This document shows positions 44,135 through 54,547 of a stretch of 64,000 bases of DNA, piece by piece. The DNA is taken from positions 434,001-498,000 of the forward strand of contig JAXQJY010000025.1 of assembly GCA_037042185.1 (NCBI GenBank), written 5' to 3'. Below the pieces are notes generated by a model, which was not told the origin of the DNA, searched no databases, and saw only the letters and a list, made by a program, of their open reading frames with translations. The DNA is from Sordariomycetes sp. S80-01Y (taxonomy: Eukaryota > Ascomycota > Sordariomycetes). The number at the start of each line of letters is the position of its first letter. Position 1 is the stretch's first letter. A program made the position numbers and the translations under genes.

Positions 44135-46701
44135 GATCACAGCGGAGTGTTGTTGGTGAAGTAAAGCTGGAACAGAGCAGCCTTCTCGATGCTTTCAGCG
44201 CCAAGCAGGAACCTTAAGAAGGAGCAAGGGGAAATGCAAGAGTAAGTCTAAGCCTTACGCAAGCACTGGCGGACTAAACGAGATTGACCAAGAGCCGAAG
44301 CCCCTTTGCTCGGCGCCCGGGATATATACTGCCCCCTGGGTGCCCAGGGTGTTGCCTCAGTTCGACAATAAAGACGTCGAGCTTTGCGAGCGTTACCATG
44401 CAAAAAAGAAACAGTTGACAAACGACCGAACTGCGTTTTCGTCAGATATGAGAAACGACTATGAGAAAGGGCCTCTTTGTCCCGGTAGCACATCTGAAGG
44501 CGAGACGCGGGATGTGATTTCAAAAGCAAATGTAATAGTGTGACTGAGAGTTCGAGGATTCGAGAGCGAAGACCTGCCAACCGTACAGAACGGGAACGTT
44601 AGCGCCGACGATATTGCAATCTAATGGGACTCTCTTGTCAGAGAGCAGGGAGTGGGATGTGATGCCGGGTTTCGAAACCAGCGATCTGCTGAGTCTTGCC
44701 CCAGTTGTCACGGTCCGGTCCCGTCAGGGGCCTTCTTATGCTTTCGTGCTGGCCCGATAGGTAATCTCAGAGGTTGAAAAGGCGTTACGACGGGCTCTTT
44801 GCTTTTTCTTGCTCCCCTTTCGCTGCTACGGGGGCGGCTGATGGGACGGGTAGCCCACTCAACCTGTTTAAACACAATCCTATGGCCAGATGTGTCGGGG
44901 ATTGCCTTGCCACAATGTGCCTACGGGGAGTCCACAGACCAGGAGTTTCTCTCGGATGGCTGACCTCAGCGTCTTGGCTTCATCGGCCGAGATGTATGCC
45001 CGGCAGGATCAGTCTCAAACGGGCTTCTTATCAACAGGGCTGACACCGAAGCGAGCAACCCGAGGCCTGGCAGTAGCCTGGCGACGATCCAACGAAGCCA
45101 AGAAGTATCGAGGACCTGCAGGACCGCTCCGGGACCTTACAGATAGCGAAAACAATTTGAGCCGTTGGGAAAATGATAGATGGCCCAGGTGATGACTTTA
45201 GTAACACCGACGATTCGGACGCGGGTGATGATGCGGGTGACCTACGCACACACGACCAACAGCGCCCATTCCATTCCAACATCCTTCGCACCCAAGCCTC
45301 GGCGCCGAAGCTCACGTTCCCTCTTCTCCCCTTATCGAGGTTTTGGCTAATAGCAAGCGAGTTCCGGCGATTCTGTCATGTATCAGCTATCACCCATCCA
45401 TTCTGTGGACCCGAGGGTCCAATGAGAGGTTCAAACCGTTGACATGCGAAACCCTCTTTTCTTCTTCAACGGCAACTCCACGCGGGCTACTAAACCTTCA
45501 ACGGGCCCGGCCTTGGCTCCCCTTGGCTCCAGCCCGCCCGCCTGCGAGTCACTCCCACTCAGGGGCGCCGCCCACTCACCACCAGACGGCTCCCGCGCAC
45601 CCCAAACCCCGGACCCTGGGATCCGTCGCCAGGGGTCCTCACGGCTGGGTGGGGATTTGGGGACCGCGGAAGGCGGGAAGAGGAATCTGTCCCGGCTCTG
45701 CGGCTTGAGGACAGCCATTTGAGCGTTTCTGATTTGCCGAAGGGTACGCGCTTCGAGATTCTACAGGCTCGCAGCCTCCTGTCAACTCCGCCTTGACGCT
45801 CGTTGGAGGGGCTGCTCGGCCTGCAGCGGAGGGGGCTGAAGACAGCCTTTGACGTGTCACGGTCACTGGTCGACGGTGGTGCTTTTGTCCGCATATTACC
45901 ACTCGTACTGGAGGAAAAAGAAAAGAAGTATTTGCCCAACCGTTACGCTAAGATCGTCGTCGGCGTGGAGGGTCTCAGATCCGGTGCTAGATAGGCCCCG
46001 CAAGCGTCGCTCGTCCACATCGGGGCCATCTCCGTGCTCTGACATTGGCAGCAGCAGGACGAGAGTGATTGGAGATTTAGCTAGAGTCAACAACAAGCGC
46101 GGGACTGGTATAGAAATGGTGTGGATCGATGACGCCGGCACCGCATCCGACCATGCAGTGCTTGGATGATGCCTGCAATCTCCCCAATTCTTCGCCCCCC
46201 GTGTCCAGAATCGCAACAGGCCGACGTGGCGTAGATTCAGCAGGACGTGCGGAAACGCCAACTTAGGTGGGGCTCTTTTCACACCTTCTTTCCCTTCGAG
46301 GCTGATCATTTTCCTGTTCGTACGTTATCTAACAACGCGGCTCAGGAGGCTAGCCTAAACCGCAGGTCAATAGTGTATGGCGGCACGGAACCCAGATCTC
46401 ATGTTCGAACAGGGGCACATGCAGCGCTCATGACGACGGGCCTCATCGTGGAGAGAAGTCTTGCAGCTGGGCAAGTTCTGGTGCTCTTGTTGGCCCTGGC
46501 AGTGTGATGGACCGTTCCTTTTCCCTCCCCGGTTGCAACCTTTCGTGCAGCACGGGCGAATGCAGCTCCTCTTTCCCTCGTGAACATTCCCCAGAAGAGG
46601 ATATTCCTCGTCACTCGCGTTTTCTCTTTTCTTCCTCTTCCCCCTCTGTTACGCATTGAGAAAGTCTGCGGAGCCTCGACGACGGGAGCACTTGATACAT
46701 C
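44135..46701. other. Intergenic, no supported gene
   Basis: A 2.6-kb spacer between the divergently transcribed receptor and P450 genes. A GC-rich Pro/Ser-coding-like patch (45480-45700) looks compositional, not a gene. A strongly pyrimidine-rich tract (46618-46650) precedes the P450 ATG by about 50-80 nt and probably lies in its leader or core promoter. Confidence 0.5.
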
Positions 46702-48377
46702 ATGGCTATGGAAAGCGTCGCCTCGTACGCCATCATCGCGGGCGTGGGCCTGGTACTCGCACGTTTCTTGTTCCAATATGTCACCTCCCCGCTGAAGGGC
46801 ATACCGGGACCCTTCGTCGCCAAGTTCACGGACCTGTGGCGCTTCTACGATTACTTGTGCTGCACGCAGATCAGGTCGCACCAGACTCTGCACGAGAAGC
46901 ATGGCCCGGCTGTGCGTATCGGACCTAACATGGTCAGCCTGAGCGACCCCGAGTTGCTGAAACAGGTAAATCCGCCCTGCCGCTGGTGGAAGGCCTGCAC
47001 TGACATGCGTATCAGGTCTATTCGACCCGTGGGGATTTCCTCAAGGTATGTTGTAACCGAGCTCGCTGCCGGGAACTTGACTGACCCTGAACAGAGCAAT
47101 TTCTATGAAGTTGCCGACGCCAGCTCTCAGGGCCAGCGTCTTGAGAACGTCTTCTCGACGCGTAGTAATGTCTTTCATGCCCGCTACCTCAAGCCTTACC
47201 AGAAGTACTTCTCCATGAATACCATCCTGGGTAAAGAGCACCTCGCCGACAACATCGTTCGAAGCTTCTGCCAGCAGCTCGAAAGCCGCTTCGTATCCAA
47301 GGACTTTGCCTTCGACCTCGCAGACTGGATTGAGTTCGCAGCATGGGATCTCGACTGGGAGATGACCTTCAGCCAGGACATGGGCTTCCTGAGGTCCGGT
47401 ACCGATGTCGACGGCATGATTCATACTGGCGAGATGATCATGCGCTACCTCGGTTGCGTCGGGCAGATCCCGTGGCTGGACCGGCTGCTCGGAAAGAACC
47501 CTTACTGCCCTATCAAGTTTGCTACCTTCGAGAGTGCCGCCTACTACTCATTCCAGCGCGTCATGGAGCGCGTGAGCAACAAGGAAGCCAAGGGCAACGG
47601 CGATTTCCTGGACAACTTCCTTGAAGCCAAGGAGACGCACCCTGATATCGTCAGCGACAACGAGGTGGTTAGCTATCTGATGCTCAACGTCCTCGCCGGC
47701 GCTGATACGACAGCCATCGTGACAAAAGCCATCGTTTGGTACATTCTGTCGACTCCGGGTGTCCAGGAGAAGCTCTGCGACGAGCTCCTGGCTGCTGAGC
47801 TGACGTTCCCTTGCAAGTACGCCGAAACCAAAGATCTGCCTTACCTGAACGCTTGCATCAAGGAAGGAATGCGCATGCACCCTGTGATCTCCGGCATTCT
47901 CGAGCGCATCGTTCCGTCTGGTGGCATGACTCTCCCCGACGGTCGGTTTATCGCCCCCGGCACCAAGGTTGGCATCAACCCATGGGTCAGCTCGCGAAAC
48001 CAGGAGGTCTTCGGCAACGACGCCGACAGCTTCCGCCCTGAAAGGTGGCTGCAAGGCGCAGACGAGGACGAAGAGAAGTTCGCTGCTCGTCTGAAGAGCA
48101 TGAACAGCGCCGACTTCACCTTTGGATCCGGAAACCGTCAATGTACTGGGAGGAACATGGCCACAGTCGAGCTGCACAAGATTGTCAGCACCATATTCAG
48201 CCGATACGACGTAAGTTTTCACATCAAAGCATCATGCCATGATGATTGACTAGGTTGTAGATCAAGCTCGACATGGGCGGGCGGCAATGGTCGCCCCGCT
48301 GGTGGTGGTTCACCTTCATCGACAACATCAAGGTCAAATTCACCCTTCGGCCTGGCACTGCCGACATCACTGCTTAG
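46702..48377 (+). CDS. Cytochrome P450 (pisatin-demethylase-like)
   Basis: Exons 46702-46965, 47016-47045, 47095-48210 and 48261-48377 give about 508 aa; exon 2 is only 30 nt (VYSTRGDFLK). An N-terminal membrane anchor is followed by the proline hinge KGIPGPFVAKFTDLWR. P450 signatures are the I-helix AGADTTA, the ExxR helix as CIKEGMRMHP, the PERF-type FRPERW and the heme loop FTFGSGNRQCTGRN with the thiolate Cys near residue 448. Overall it resembles the E-class group I fungal P450s around pisatin demethylase and related detoxification enzymes, anchored to the ER and needing P450 reductase. The final exon ends shortly after the heme domain (TADITA). It is followed by a GNAT protein and a peroxisomal acyl-CoA ligase. 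Confidence 0.92.
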
Positions 48378-48592
48378 CAAACACGGACGAGCTGGTTTGC
48401 AGTTGGGACTCGGCGGACTTGGAGTTCTGGCGACTGGCGGGAGTTTCGTTGCAGGCGTGCTATTTGCCCGCGCAGAAGGGTACGATAATCGGAAGTTTAG
48501 TATTACACGTGATCAATTGGAAGCACTATTGACTGTCATTCCGAGTCGGTATTGCGTTTCGCAAGTCGTCAGCGTGTGAGACTCACCTCTTT

Positions 48593-49443
48593 CTACATGT
48601 ACACGTAGCTCCGCCTCCTACGCCTGCCGTCGAACAGTAGCAGATATTCATGCCCATCAGGAAGCTCTCCGAGCGGCCACTCGTCCTTTGCCTCCAACGC
48701 CGCGACGGCCTTCTTCGCATCCGTCTGGTCAATGTGGAAGTTGGTGTCGGCGCCGCACCTCAGGTCTCCACCCCGCTTGAAGAGCGTCCCAACCGGCTTC
48801 GCGTTCTTGATGTAGGCGACCGGAGAGGATTTCAATACAGCAACAGTGTTGTTCCTGGCAAAGTCCAGCGGGACATGGGGGAATAGATGGTCTGCGCTTG
48901 TCAGCGTCTGCGGAGCGACAGTACATCAAGAAGAGGACTCACTGCCACAGGCCCGCGACATTGCCTTCAAGGCGAACGGGTTCACGCTCAGGAGTCCGAA
49001 GATCTCATCCTCATCCTCCACCAAGTTCATCAGCAGAGTGGTCGCCAGTCTCTGCCGCCTGTACTCTTCATGCACGACAAGCTGCGTGACCCAGAAGACC
49101 TGCCGTCCTTCGTGTCGCCACCTCACGACGAGGGCATGGCCTGCCAGCACGTCGTTGATCTTGACCCTTGCGAGCGATCTCCGCGAGTCCGGCGCGGTTG
49201 GCAGGCACTCTGCGCTCAGACGGCTCCCAGTCAGGTGAACTCGGCTCCCTGGCATTCGTGAGCACTACTATGCGATGCAGCCAGGGTAGGGTGGTTGAAG
49301 GATCGATGCGACTAACCTGGTTCGGCGGTGGTGCATGACTTTCCCCAGACGCCGTAGTGCGAGCTGAAGAGCTCAGCTGCCTGGGAGACCACGTCTTCTG
49401 TGATCTCGTCACACTGGAAGATCTCTATCTGATGCGACCTCAT
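48593..49443 (-). CDS. GNAT-family N-acetyltransferase
   Basis: Exons 49443-49317, 49248-48943 and 48891-48593 give about 243 aa. The acetyl-CoA-binding motif A is VTQLVVHEEYRRQRLATTLL (the R/Q-x-x-G/A loop preceded by a beta strand), about residues 95-115. Upstream, GHALVVRWRHEGRQVFWV supplies the preceding strands. The C-terminal half (FARNNTVAVLKSSPVAYI onward) is specific to a fungal subfamily I cannot name. There is no targeting signal. The substrate could be an amine, amino acid or protein terminus. The gene sits tail to tail with the P450 gene (215 nt between stop codons). Three AP-1/Gcn4-type heptamers lie within 100 nt upstream of its start. Confidence 0.8.
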
Positions 49444-50017
49444 TCTGGGCAAGATACCTTATGGATGACAATTGAGTCAATTGAGTCAATTGAGGAGCAC
49501 GTGAGGAAGTGTTGGGGATCTTGGGGGTTGACTCAAAACTTTGCTGTGCAACCGGTCTCCGAGTCGCAGCCTTCCGAAGCCCGTCATAAACCCACTTTCT
49601 CTGGTGGGTATCCAGGCTGTAAGGTATCTCCGATGCGGACGTTTGCTTCACACATATACCCACGAAATTGGCAAACTAGTCTAGTCAGGCTCGGATGCGC
49701 GGCTAGTCGCGGATGTCTATTCTACCGAAGTACAACCCCGCACGAGTCCATTTGGGGCCCATCATGACGGTGTCGTAATGTGTCTCAGTAGGCCCAACCT
49801 TTGGTCTTGGATCAGCCTTGGCGAGGCCCTGCCCTGTCCAAGAATTGAAACTTGATCTAGATCATCGATGGCGGCTACGATGCGTCGGGGAGTTCGGCTT
49901 CTTATGATGAGATGTTGAGTACAATCAAATATTCTTCGCTAGCGTACAAGCAACCGGATTTCAGTGAGACCAAAGCAATTCTTTGTCGAGACACTCAAGA
50001 CGACGAAAAGAGGCCCC
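49444..50017. other. Spacer, GNAT upstream / acyl-CoA ligase 3' side
   Basis: A 574-nt spacer between two minus-strand genes. Apart from the AP-1-type heptamers, nothing coding is recognised. Confidence 0.5.
49473..49535 (-). promoter_or_regulatory. Three AP-1/Gcn4 (CPC1)-type heptamers
   Basis: TGAGTCA occurs at 49473-49479 and 49482-49488 as part of a 9-bp tandem repeat (ATTGAGTCA), and TGACTCA at 49529-49535. All three are perfect matches to the Gcn4/CPC1 or AP-1 core and lie 30-92 nt upstream of the GNAT start codon. Binding is inferred from consensus. Confidence 0.5.
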
Positions 50018-51947
50018 TCAGAGCTTCGAATCCCTTCTCTTCTTGTCATAGATCTGAACATCAAAACCCTTGACGCCGCCATCTTTCATGATTCTTCTCA
50101 AAATCTTACCACTTGGACTCTTCGGGATCTTGTCCACGAATGTGATGCCCCCCTTCAGCCACTTGTACTTTGCCGTCTGCTTCTCAACCAGCTTCCTTAG
50201 CCGGTGGGCCAGCGCTTTCAACTCGGTCTCGTCAAGACCGGCCTTGGATGGGACGACGAACGCTCGAGGCCATTCGGTCGCTTCCGATGCATCGTAAGTA
50301 GCGACGACTCCGGAATCCCCTACCTCGTCGCTGCTGTTGAGGATGGCTTCGAGCTCGGCGGGCGGGACCTGGAACGCGCGGACTTTGATGAGCTCTTTGA
50401 TTCTATCGCTGAGCTTGAGATTACCGGAGGCGTCGATGGAGCCGATATCGCCTGTGCGGAACCAGCCGTCTGGCGTGAGAGCTTCACTTGTCGGGCTCAT
50501 GTCGAGGTTCTTTGCGCCCTTGGTGCCACCCAGGGGTAGGTACCCCATCATCAGGCCTGGGGAGCGGATCAGGACTTCACCCGGCTCGCCCAGCTTCGCG
50601 GCCTGGACGCTATCATTCGTCTCGGAAGGCTTGACCACTTTGATCTCGACACCCCAGTGGGGTTTGCCGGTGTCGTCTCTGTTCGCAGTCATGGATGCCT
50701 CATCCATGCCGGACTGAAGCGTCACACTGCAGGCCTCTGTGAGGCCGTAGCCTAGTCTCACCCTGAACCCGAGTCGCGAATAGACCTGGGCAACGACGTC
50801 ATGCCCAAGAGGTGCACCACCCGTGACTCCGGCAACAACGCTGCTGAAGGCATTCTGCCCCCGGGCGTCGCGTCTCACGTAGGGCTCCAAGACTGGCGAC
50901 TTTGCCAGCATCACAGCGACAGGCGGGGCCATGTGGAGATAAGTGATCTTCCTCTTCGGGATGGCTCCCAGCATCTGATCAAGATTGAAGGATGGCATCA
51001 TGTACACAGTCGACCCACTGGGTATGGCGAGCAGGAAGAGGTTAAGCAGACCGTAGACGTGGTAGAAGGGTACGAAGCCGATCCATCGCTGCTGCTGCCC
51101 TTTGTAGTAATCTGCATCATGCCAGAGGGACCCTACTGCGAAATTCAGAGCATGATGTGACAGGAGAACGCCCTTTGATCTTCCGGATGTCCCAGACGAC
51201 CAGAGAATGACCGCTGCTCGGGATGGGGCACTGAATTGTGAGGGTTGTTTGAGGGCTGTCGAAGTAGGGTTGAGGAGCTGCTTCCAGTCTCGCTCGTCGC
51301 TACCTTTGAGTTGCGTAGGAAACAGGTCTTTGGCCACATCGACAGTGAACAGCGGTACGGATTTGAAGTACGCTTGATCGTCCTGCGACGACAGCGCTTC
51401 CTGCATTGCACCCAAGCATCCTTTCGCGGTGACAATGGCCCCGGGTCGGCAATTCTGGAGGACCCAGGCAAGCTCTCTGCTCGTCAAAACAGGAGACACG
51501 AGACTCGCCGTCAAACCCGAGGCAAAGGTGCCCAGCGTGACGGTGGTGAAGGCCAGGCAGTTCGGCAGCTGGATGAGCACCACCGGGGCGATCTGAGGTT
51601 GTCTGCACGTGGCAGTAGAAGGCAGACTCTGGAGATTATCTGGATCTAGCCCTAAATTCTGCAGTCCAGCTGCGACCTTGAGGGCAGATTGTCGTAGCTG
51701 CGCTCTCGTGAGGGTGCGACCTGACTTGAGTCAGCTCATCAACTCAGGGGCTGCGGTGCAGGAGGGACTCACCGCTCGCTTCATCGACAAACACCGGTCT
51801 CTCATCCTCCACCCTTGATATCACATGAGCCGCAGGTACAAACTCACTCTGCTTCGAGAACGGGCCACCAAACAGCCAGTCAAAGACCTGGGCCGGCGGG
51901 AATTCGGTCGGCGACCCGGCGTGAGCTCGACGTTGGGGGTCTGACAT
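50018..51947 (-). CDS. Peroxisomal acyl/aryl-CoA ligase (4-coumarate-CoA-ligase-like)
   Basis: Exons 51947-51773 and 51720-50018 (52-nt intron) give about 625 aa. ANL-superfamily motifs appear in order: the P-loop LWSSGTSGRSKGVLLSHHAL, YGLTEA, GWFRTGDIG and the C-terminal catalytic lysine region PKSPSGKILRRIM. The last three residues are SKL, a canonical peroxisome-targeting PTS1. It would activate a carboxylic acid (fatty, phenylpropanoid or phenylacetic type) with ATP and CoA inside peroxisomes, normally ahead of beta-oxidation or side-chain shortening. About 60 extra residues at the front (FPPAQVFDWLFGGPFSKQ) fit fungal 4CL-like ligases. Neighbouring P450 and GNAT genes may act on the same compound; this is inference. 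Confidence 0.92.
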
Positions 51948-52428
51948 GGAGGCGCGCTAGTAACGGTGCACAATCGGACACATGTGGGCGTAACAGTCAA
52001 GAAAATCGAAGCAAAGCAGCCACTGTACGAGGGCAGATGAATTGGCAGTCAATTTGATCTCGAGCTACGATGTCGAGAGGGGACCGAACCGGATAAATAC
52101 ACTGCCTTGGGTTCAGTCCGGTCGCTTGGAGACCTCGGCAGATGCCAATAAAACGACAGAATGATGAGGCAGCTTTTCTGTCCAGACGAGCAGCCACTGG
52201 CACTACCACCGCACTAATCGCACTGCCGCACATGGCTGCCGACAAGCGCGCCGGCTGGTGCCCAGACGCGTGCGTACCCTGCATTCTTGGCATCATCATC
52301 TTCCCGAGCCTCCAATCCGTCAATCCAAGCCATTCCTTGTGAAACAGCTCGAACTCGTCCAAGGGTCTCAAATTCCATCCGTCACGCCTTCGCAACCCGT
52401 TGGCCTGGGCCACCGTCCCCTCCGCATC
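51948..52428. promoter_or_regulatory. Divergent promoter, acyl-CoA ligase / DUF3431 gene
   Basis: A 481-nt shared upstream region. An in-frame upstream extension of the DUF3431 frame exists from 52258, but the later ATG starts directly at the signal anchor, so I treat this as non-coding. Confidence 0.4.
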
Positions 52429-53456
52429 ATGGCGGCCCCCCCGCGCCTCAACATCGTCGTCTTCGTCAGCATTGCCTTGCTCCTTTGGTACCTCCACAGC
52501 GGCAGCTCGTCCTCGTCCTCGCCGCGCGGAGCGGGCAGACCGGGCCCGGAAGATGTTGAGATGGTGGTGGCCAGCATGAAGAAGGAGAATGTCACTTGGC
52601 TGGATGACTTTTTGCTGGACTGGAAGAAGAACATCTACGTCGTCGATGATCCGACTGCGCCGTTGACGGTCGAGGTCAACAAGGGCAGGGAAGCCATGGT
52701 GTTCTTGACGTAAGCCTCTGCCGCTGCTTTTGAGCTCTCCGCTGATTGCCCAGGTACATAATTGATCACTACGACCGATTACCGGGGACGATACTCTTCC
52801 ACCACGCCGAACGCTTCCAATGGCACAACGACAACCCCGATTACGACGCCCTGCCCCTCCTGCAACGACTACGCCTCAGCCACGTCGAGAACGAGGGATA
52901 CGTAAATCTTCGATGCGCATGGATCCTGGGCTGTCCGAGCGAGATCAAACCCCACGTTGACAACGTGCCCTCGAAGCAGGGCGAGCCCATCACCGCAAAG
53001 CACGTCTACAAGTCAGCTTTCGAGGAGCTGTTCCCGGGGGCCGAGGTGCCGGAAACGATTGGCGTGCCGTGCTGCTCGCAGTTTGCCGTGCGGAGGGAGG
53101 TGGTATGGAACAGGAAGAAGGAGGACTACATCCGGTATAGGGATTGGCTCCTGGCGTCGCCGCTGGGCGATGATCTGAGCGGCAGGGTGCTGGAGTACTC
53201 CTGGCACAGTAAGTCTACCCAGTCCTTGTCATGACTTGATGCTGACCTGGTGCTAGTTATCTTTGGCAAGGAGCCTGTTCACTGCCCCAACGCAGGCGAG
53301 TGCTACTGCCGAGCGTTTGGGATGTGTGAGATGCAGTGTGAGAGGGACAAATGTCTGGGACAGTATAGTCTCCCGCCGTACTCGAACCTACCCCGTGGAT
53401 GGCCATACGTTGGGTGGAACGGCGAGGAGAGAATCTTCGAGGGCCCTCTCTCGTGA
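52429..53456 (+). CDS. DUF3431 family type II membrane protein
   Basis: Exons 52429-52709, 52754-53208 and 53257-53456 give about 311 aa. MAAPPRLNIVVFVSIALLLWYL is an uncleaved signal anchor followed by a Ser-rich stem, the layout of Golgi type II proteins. The body has YIIDHYDRLPGTILFHHAERFQWHN, LPLLQRLRLSHVENEGYVNL and GVPCCSQFAVRREVV, patterns I know from the fungal DUF3431 family, followed by a Cys-rich tail (CPNAGECYCRAFGMCEMQCE). The Asp-rich and His-containing motifs suggest a glycosyltransferase-like enzyme, but no activity is established. The start at 52429 puts the anchor at the very N-terminus. Confidence 0.85.
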
Positions 53457-53818
53457 TACTTCACTGCGTACTGGGTTTTAAAACGGCTGGTATTGCATGG
53501 TAAGGGGCATATAGATGGGAGGACCACACTCGGCGTTTATAGATTGGAATTTCGGGATACTTAGAAGGCTAGCCATGGACTTTGGGATATAATATCATCG
53601 ATTACCTAGTTTGCCGTCGTAATGCCGTCGTAATGCCGTCGTAAATCTTTCTCATCTCGTTCGATAGTCTCCTGCTTCGTGTTGCCGCCCCTTGCATCTC
53701 CTGCCCCGCCCCCACATTTGTTAGCGTGTCGTGCAAGCTTGAGCCTCACCAACTTCACTCCTCCCACTCACCACCAACAAACACCTTCACTCGTTCCACA
53801 GCGCCGCCTCCCGCCAAC
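53457..53818. other. Spacer upstream of med22
   Basis: A 362-nt spacer between tandem plus-strand genes. It contains a short tandem repeat (see next entry); otherwise it holds 3' UTR and promoter sequence only. Confidence 0.5.
53612..53644. repeat. 11-bp tandem repeat, three copies
   Basis: The unit TGCCGTCGTAA occurs three times head to tail without mismatch. It lies about 175-205 nt upstream of the med22 start codon. Confidence 0.9.
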
Positions 53819-54375
53819 ATGGAGCGCGTAAAAAATGAGTCCTCCAATCTCATGGGTACGCTTTCCACCATCCTCCCGCACCTGCGATTCTGCTGACACG
53901 CCCGCCAGACACGCACGAGCGGCTCATAGCGGACATCCTCACCCGCTACCGCACCCTCATCATGCTGACGACGACGCACGTCTCGGGCGAGCCATCCGCC
54001 GACCTGCCGTCCTCCGCGGCCGTGTCCTCCATCTCGCTGCGCATGGAGTTCGACGGGCTCTACTCCAGCGTCAAGGAGCTGCTCGCCCTGAGTCGGAAGA
54101 TGAAGGAGCTCTGGGCTTTCGGGCCCCTGGGCGGCCGCGAGGGCGAGGGCGAGAGGGTGGAGGGGGATGTGAGGAGGGTGGTCGAGCTTATGGACCAGGT
54201 GGAAGGGGGACGGGTCAGGGGCGGTGCGGAGCAGCTGGGTGGGAGGTGGGAGGAGTTGAGGGTTGGGGAGCTGGGTCAGGGGCCGGGTCAACCCCAGGGC
54301 CAGGCGCAGACGCAACCTCCAGCCCAAGGCCTGGCTCAGTCTCAGCAGATGGCGCCAAACGGAACAAGTACTTGA
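53819..54375 (+). CDS. med22: Mediator complex subunit 22 (Srb6)
   Basis: Exons 53819-53855 and 53909-54375 (53-nt intron) give about 167 aa. The Med22/Surf5 helical core runs from DTHERLIADILTRYRTLIML through SSISLRMEFDGLYSSVKELLALSRKMKELWAFG, the most conserved part of the family (LLALSRxMKELWxFG). The rest is a helix (VRRVVELMDQVEG) and a Gln/Pro/Gly-rich tail. Med22 pairs with Med11 in the Mediator head module, which transmits activator signals to RNA polymerase II. The 12-codon first exon MERVKNESSNLM joins in phase. It converges on pus1, with about 170 nt between stop codons. Confidence 0.88.
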
Positions 54376-54547
54376 TTTGATTACGGTCCGGCGTTTGGGC
54401 GCGGCACTGGGTGCTGGGTGTTACACTTTACCATGGTATGATGGATATCTGCCTTCATGTTTTTCATTCATACTGGATGCATCAAGTCTATTTTTCATAT
54501 ATATACATTTACATCTCTTGTGCATGGTCGGAACCCTATCTTGGGTA

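Noticed and set aside
45180-45720. Asp-rich and Pro/Ser-rich short frames between the receptor and P450 genes
   Set aside because: Low-complexity, short, no start context or splice structure; best explained by GC-rich intergenic DNA.
47548-48222. 224-residue open frame antisense to the P450 gene
   Set aside because: Shadow of the P450 coding sequence; the sense strand carries all P450 motifs including the heme loop.
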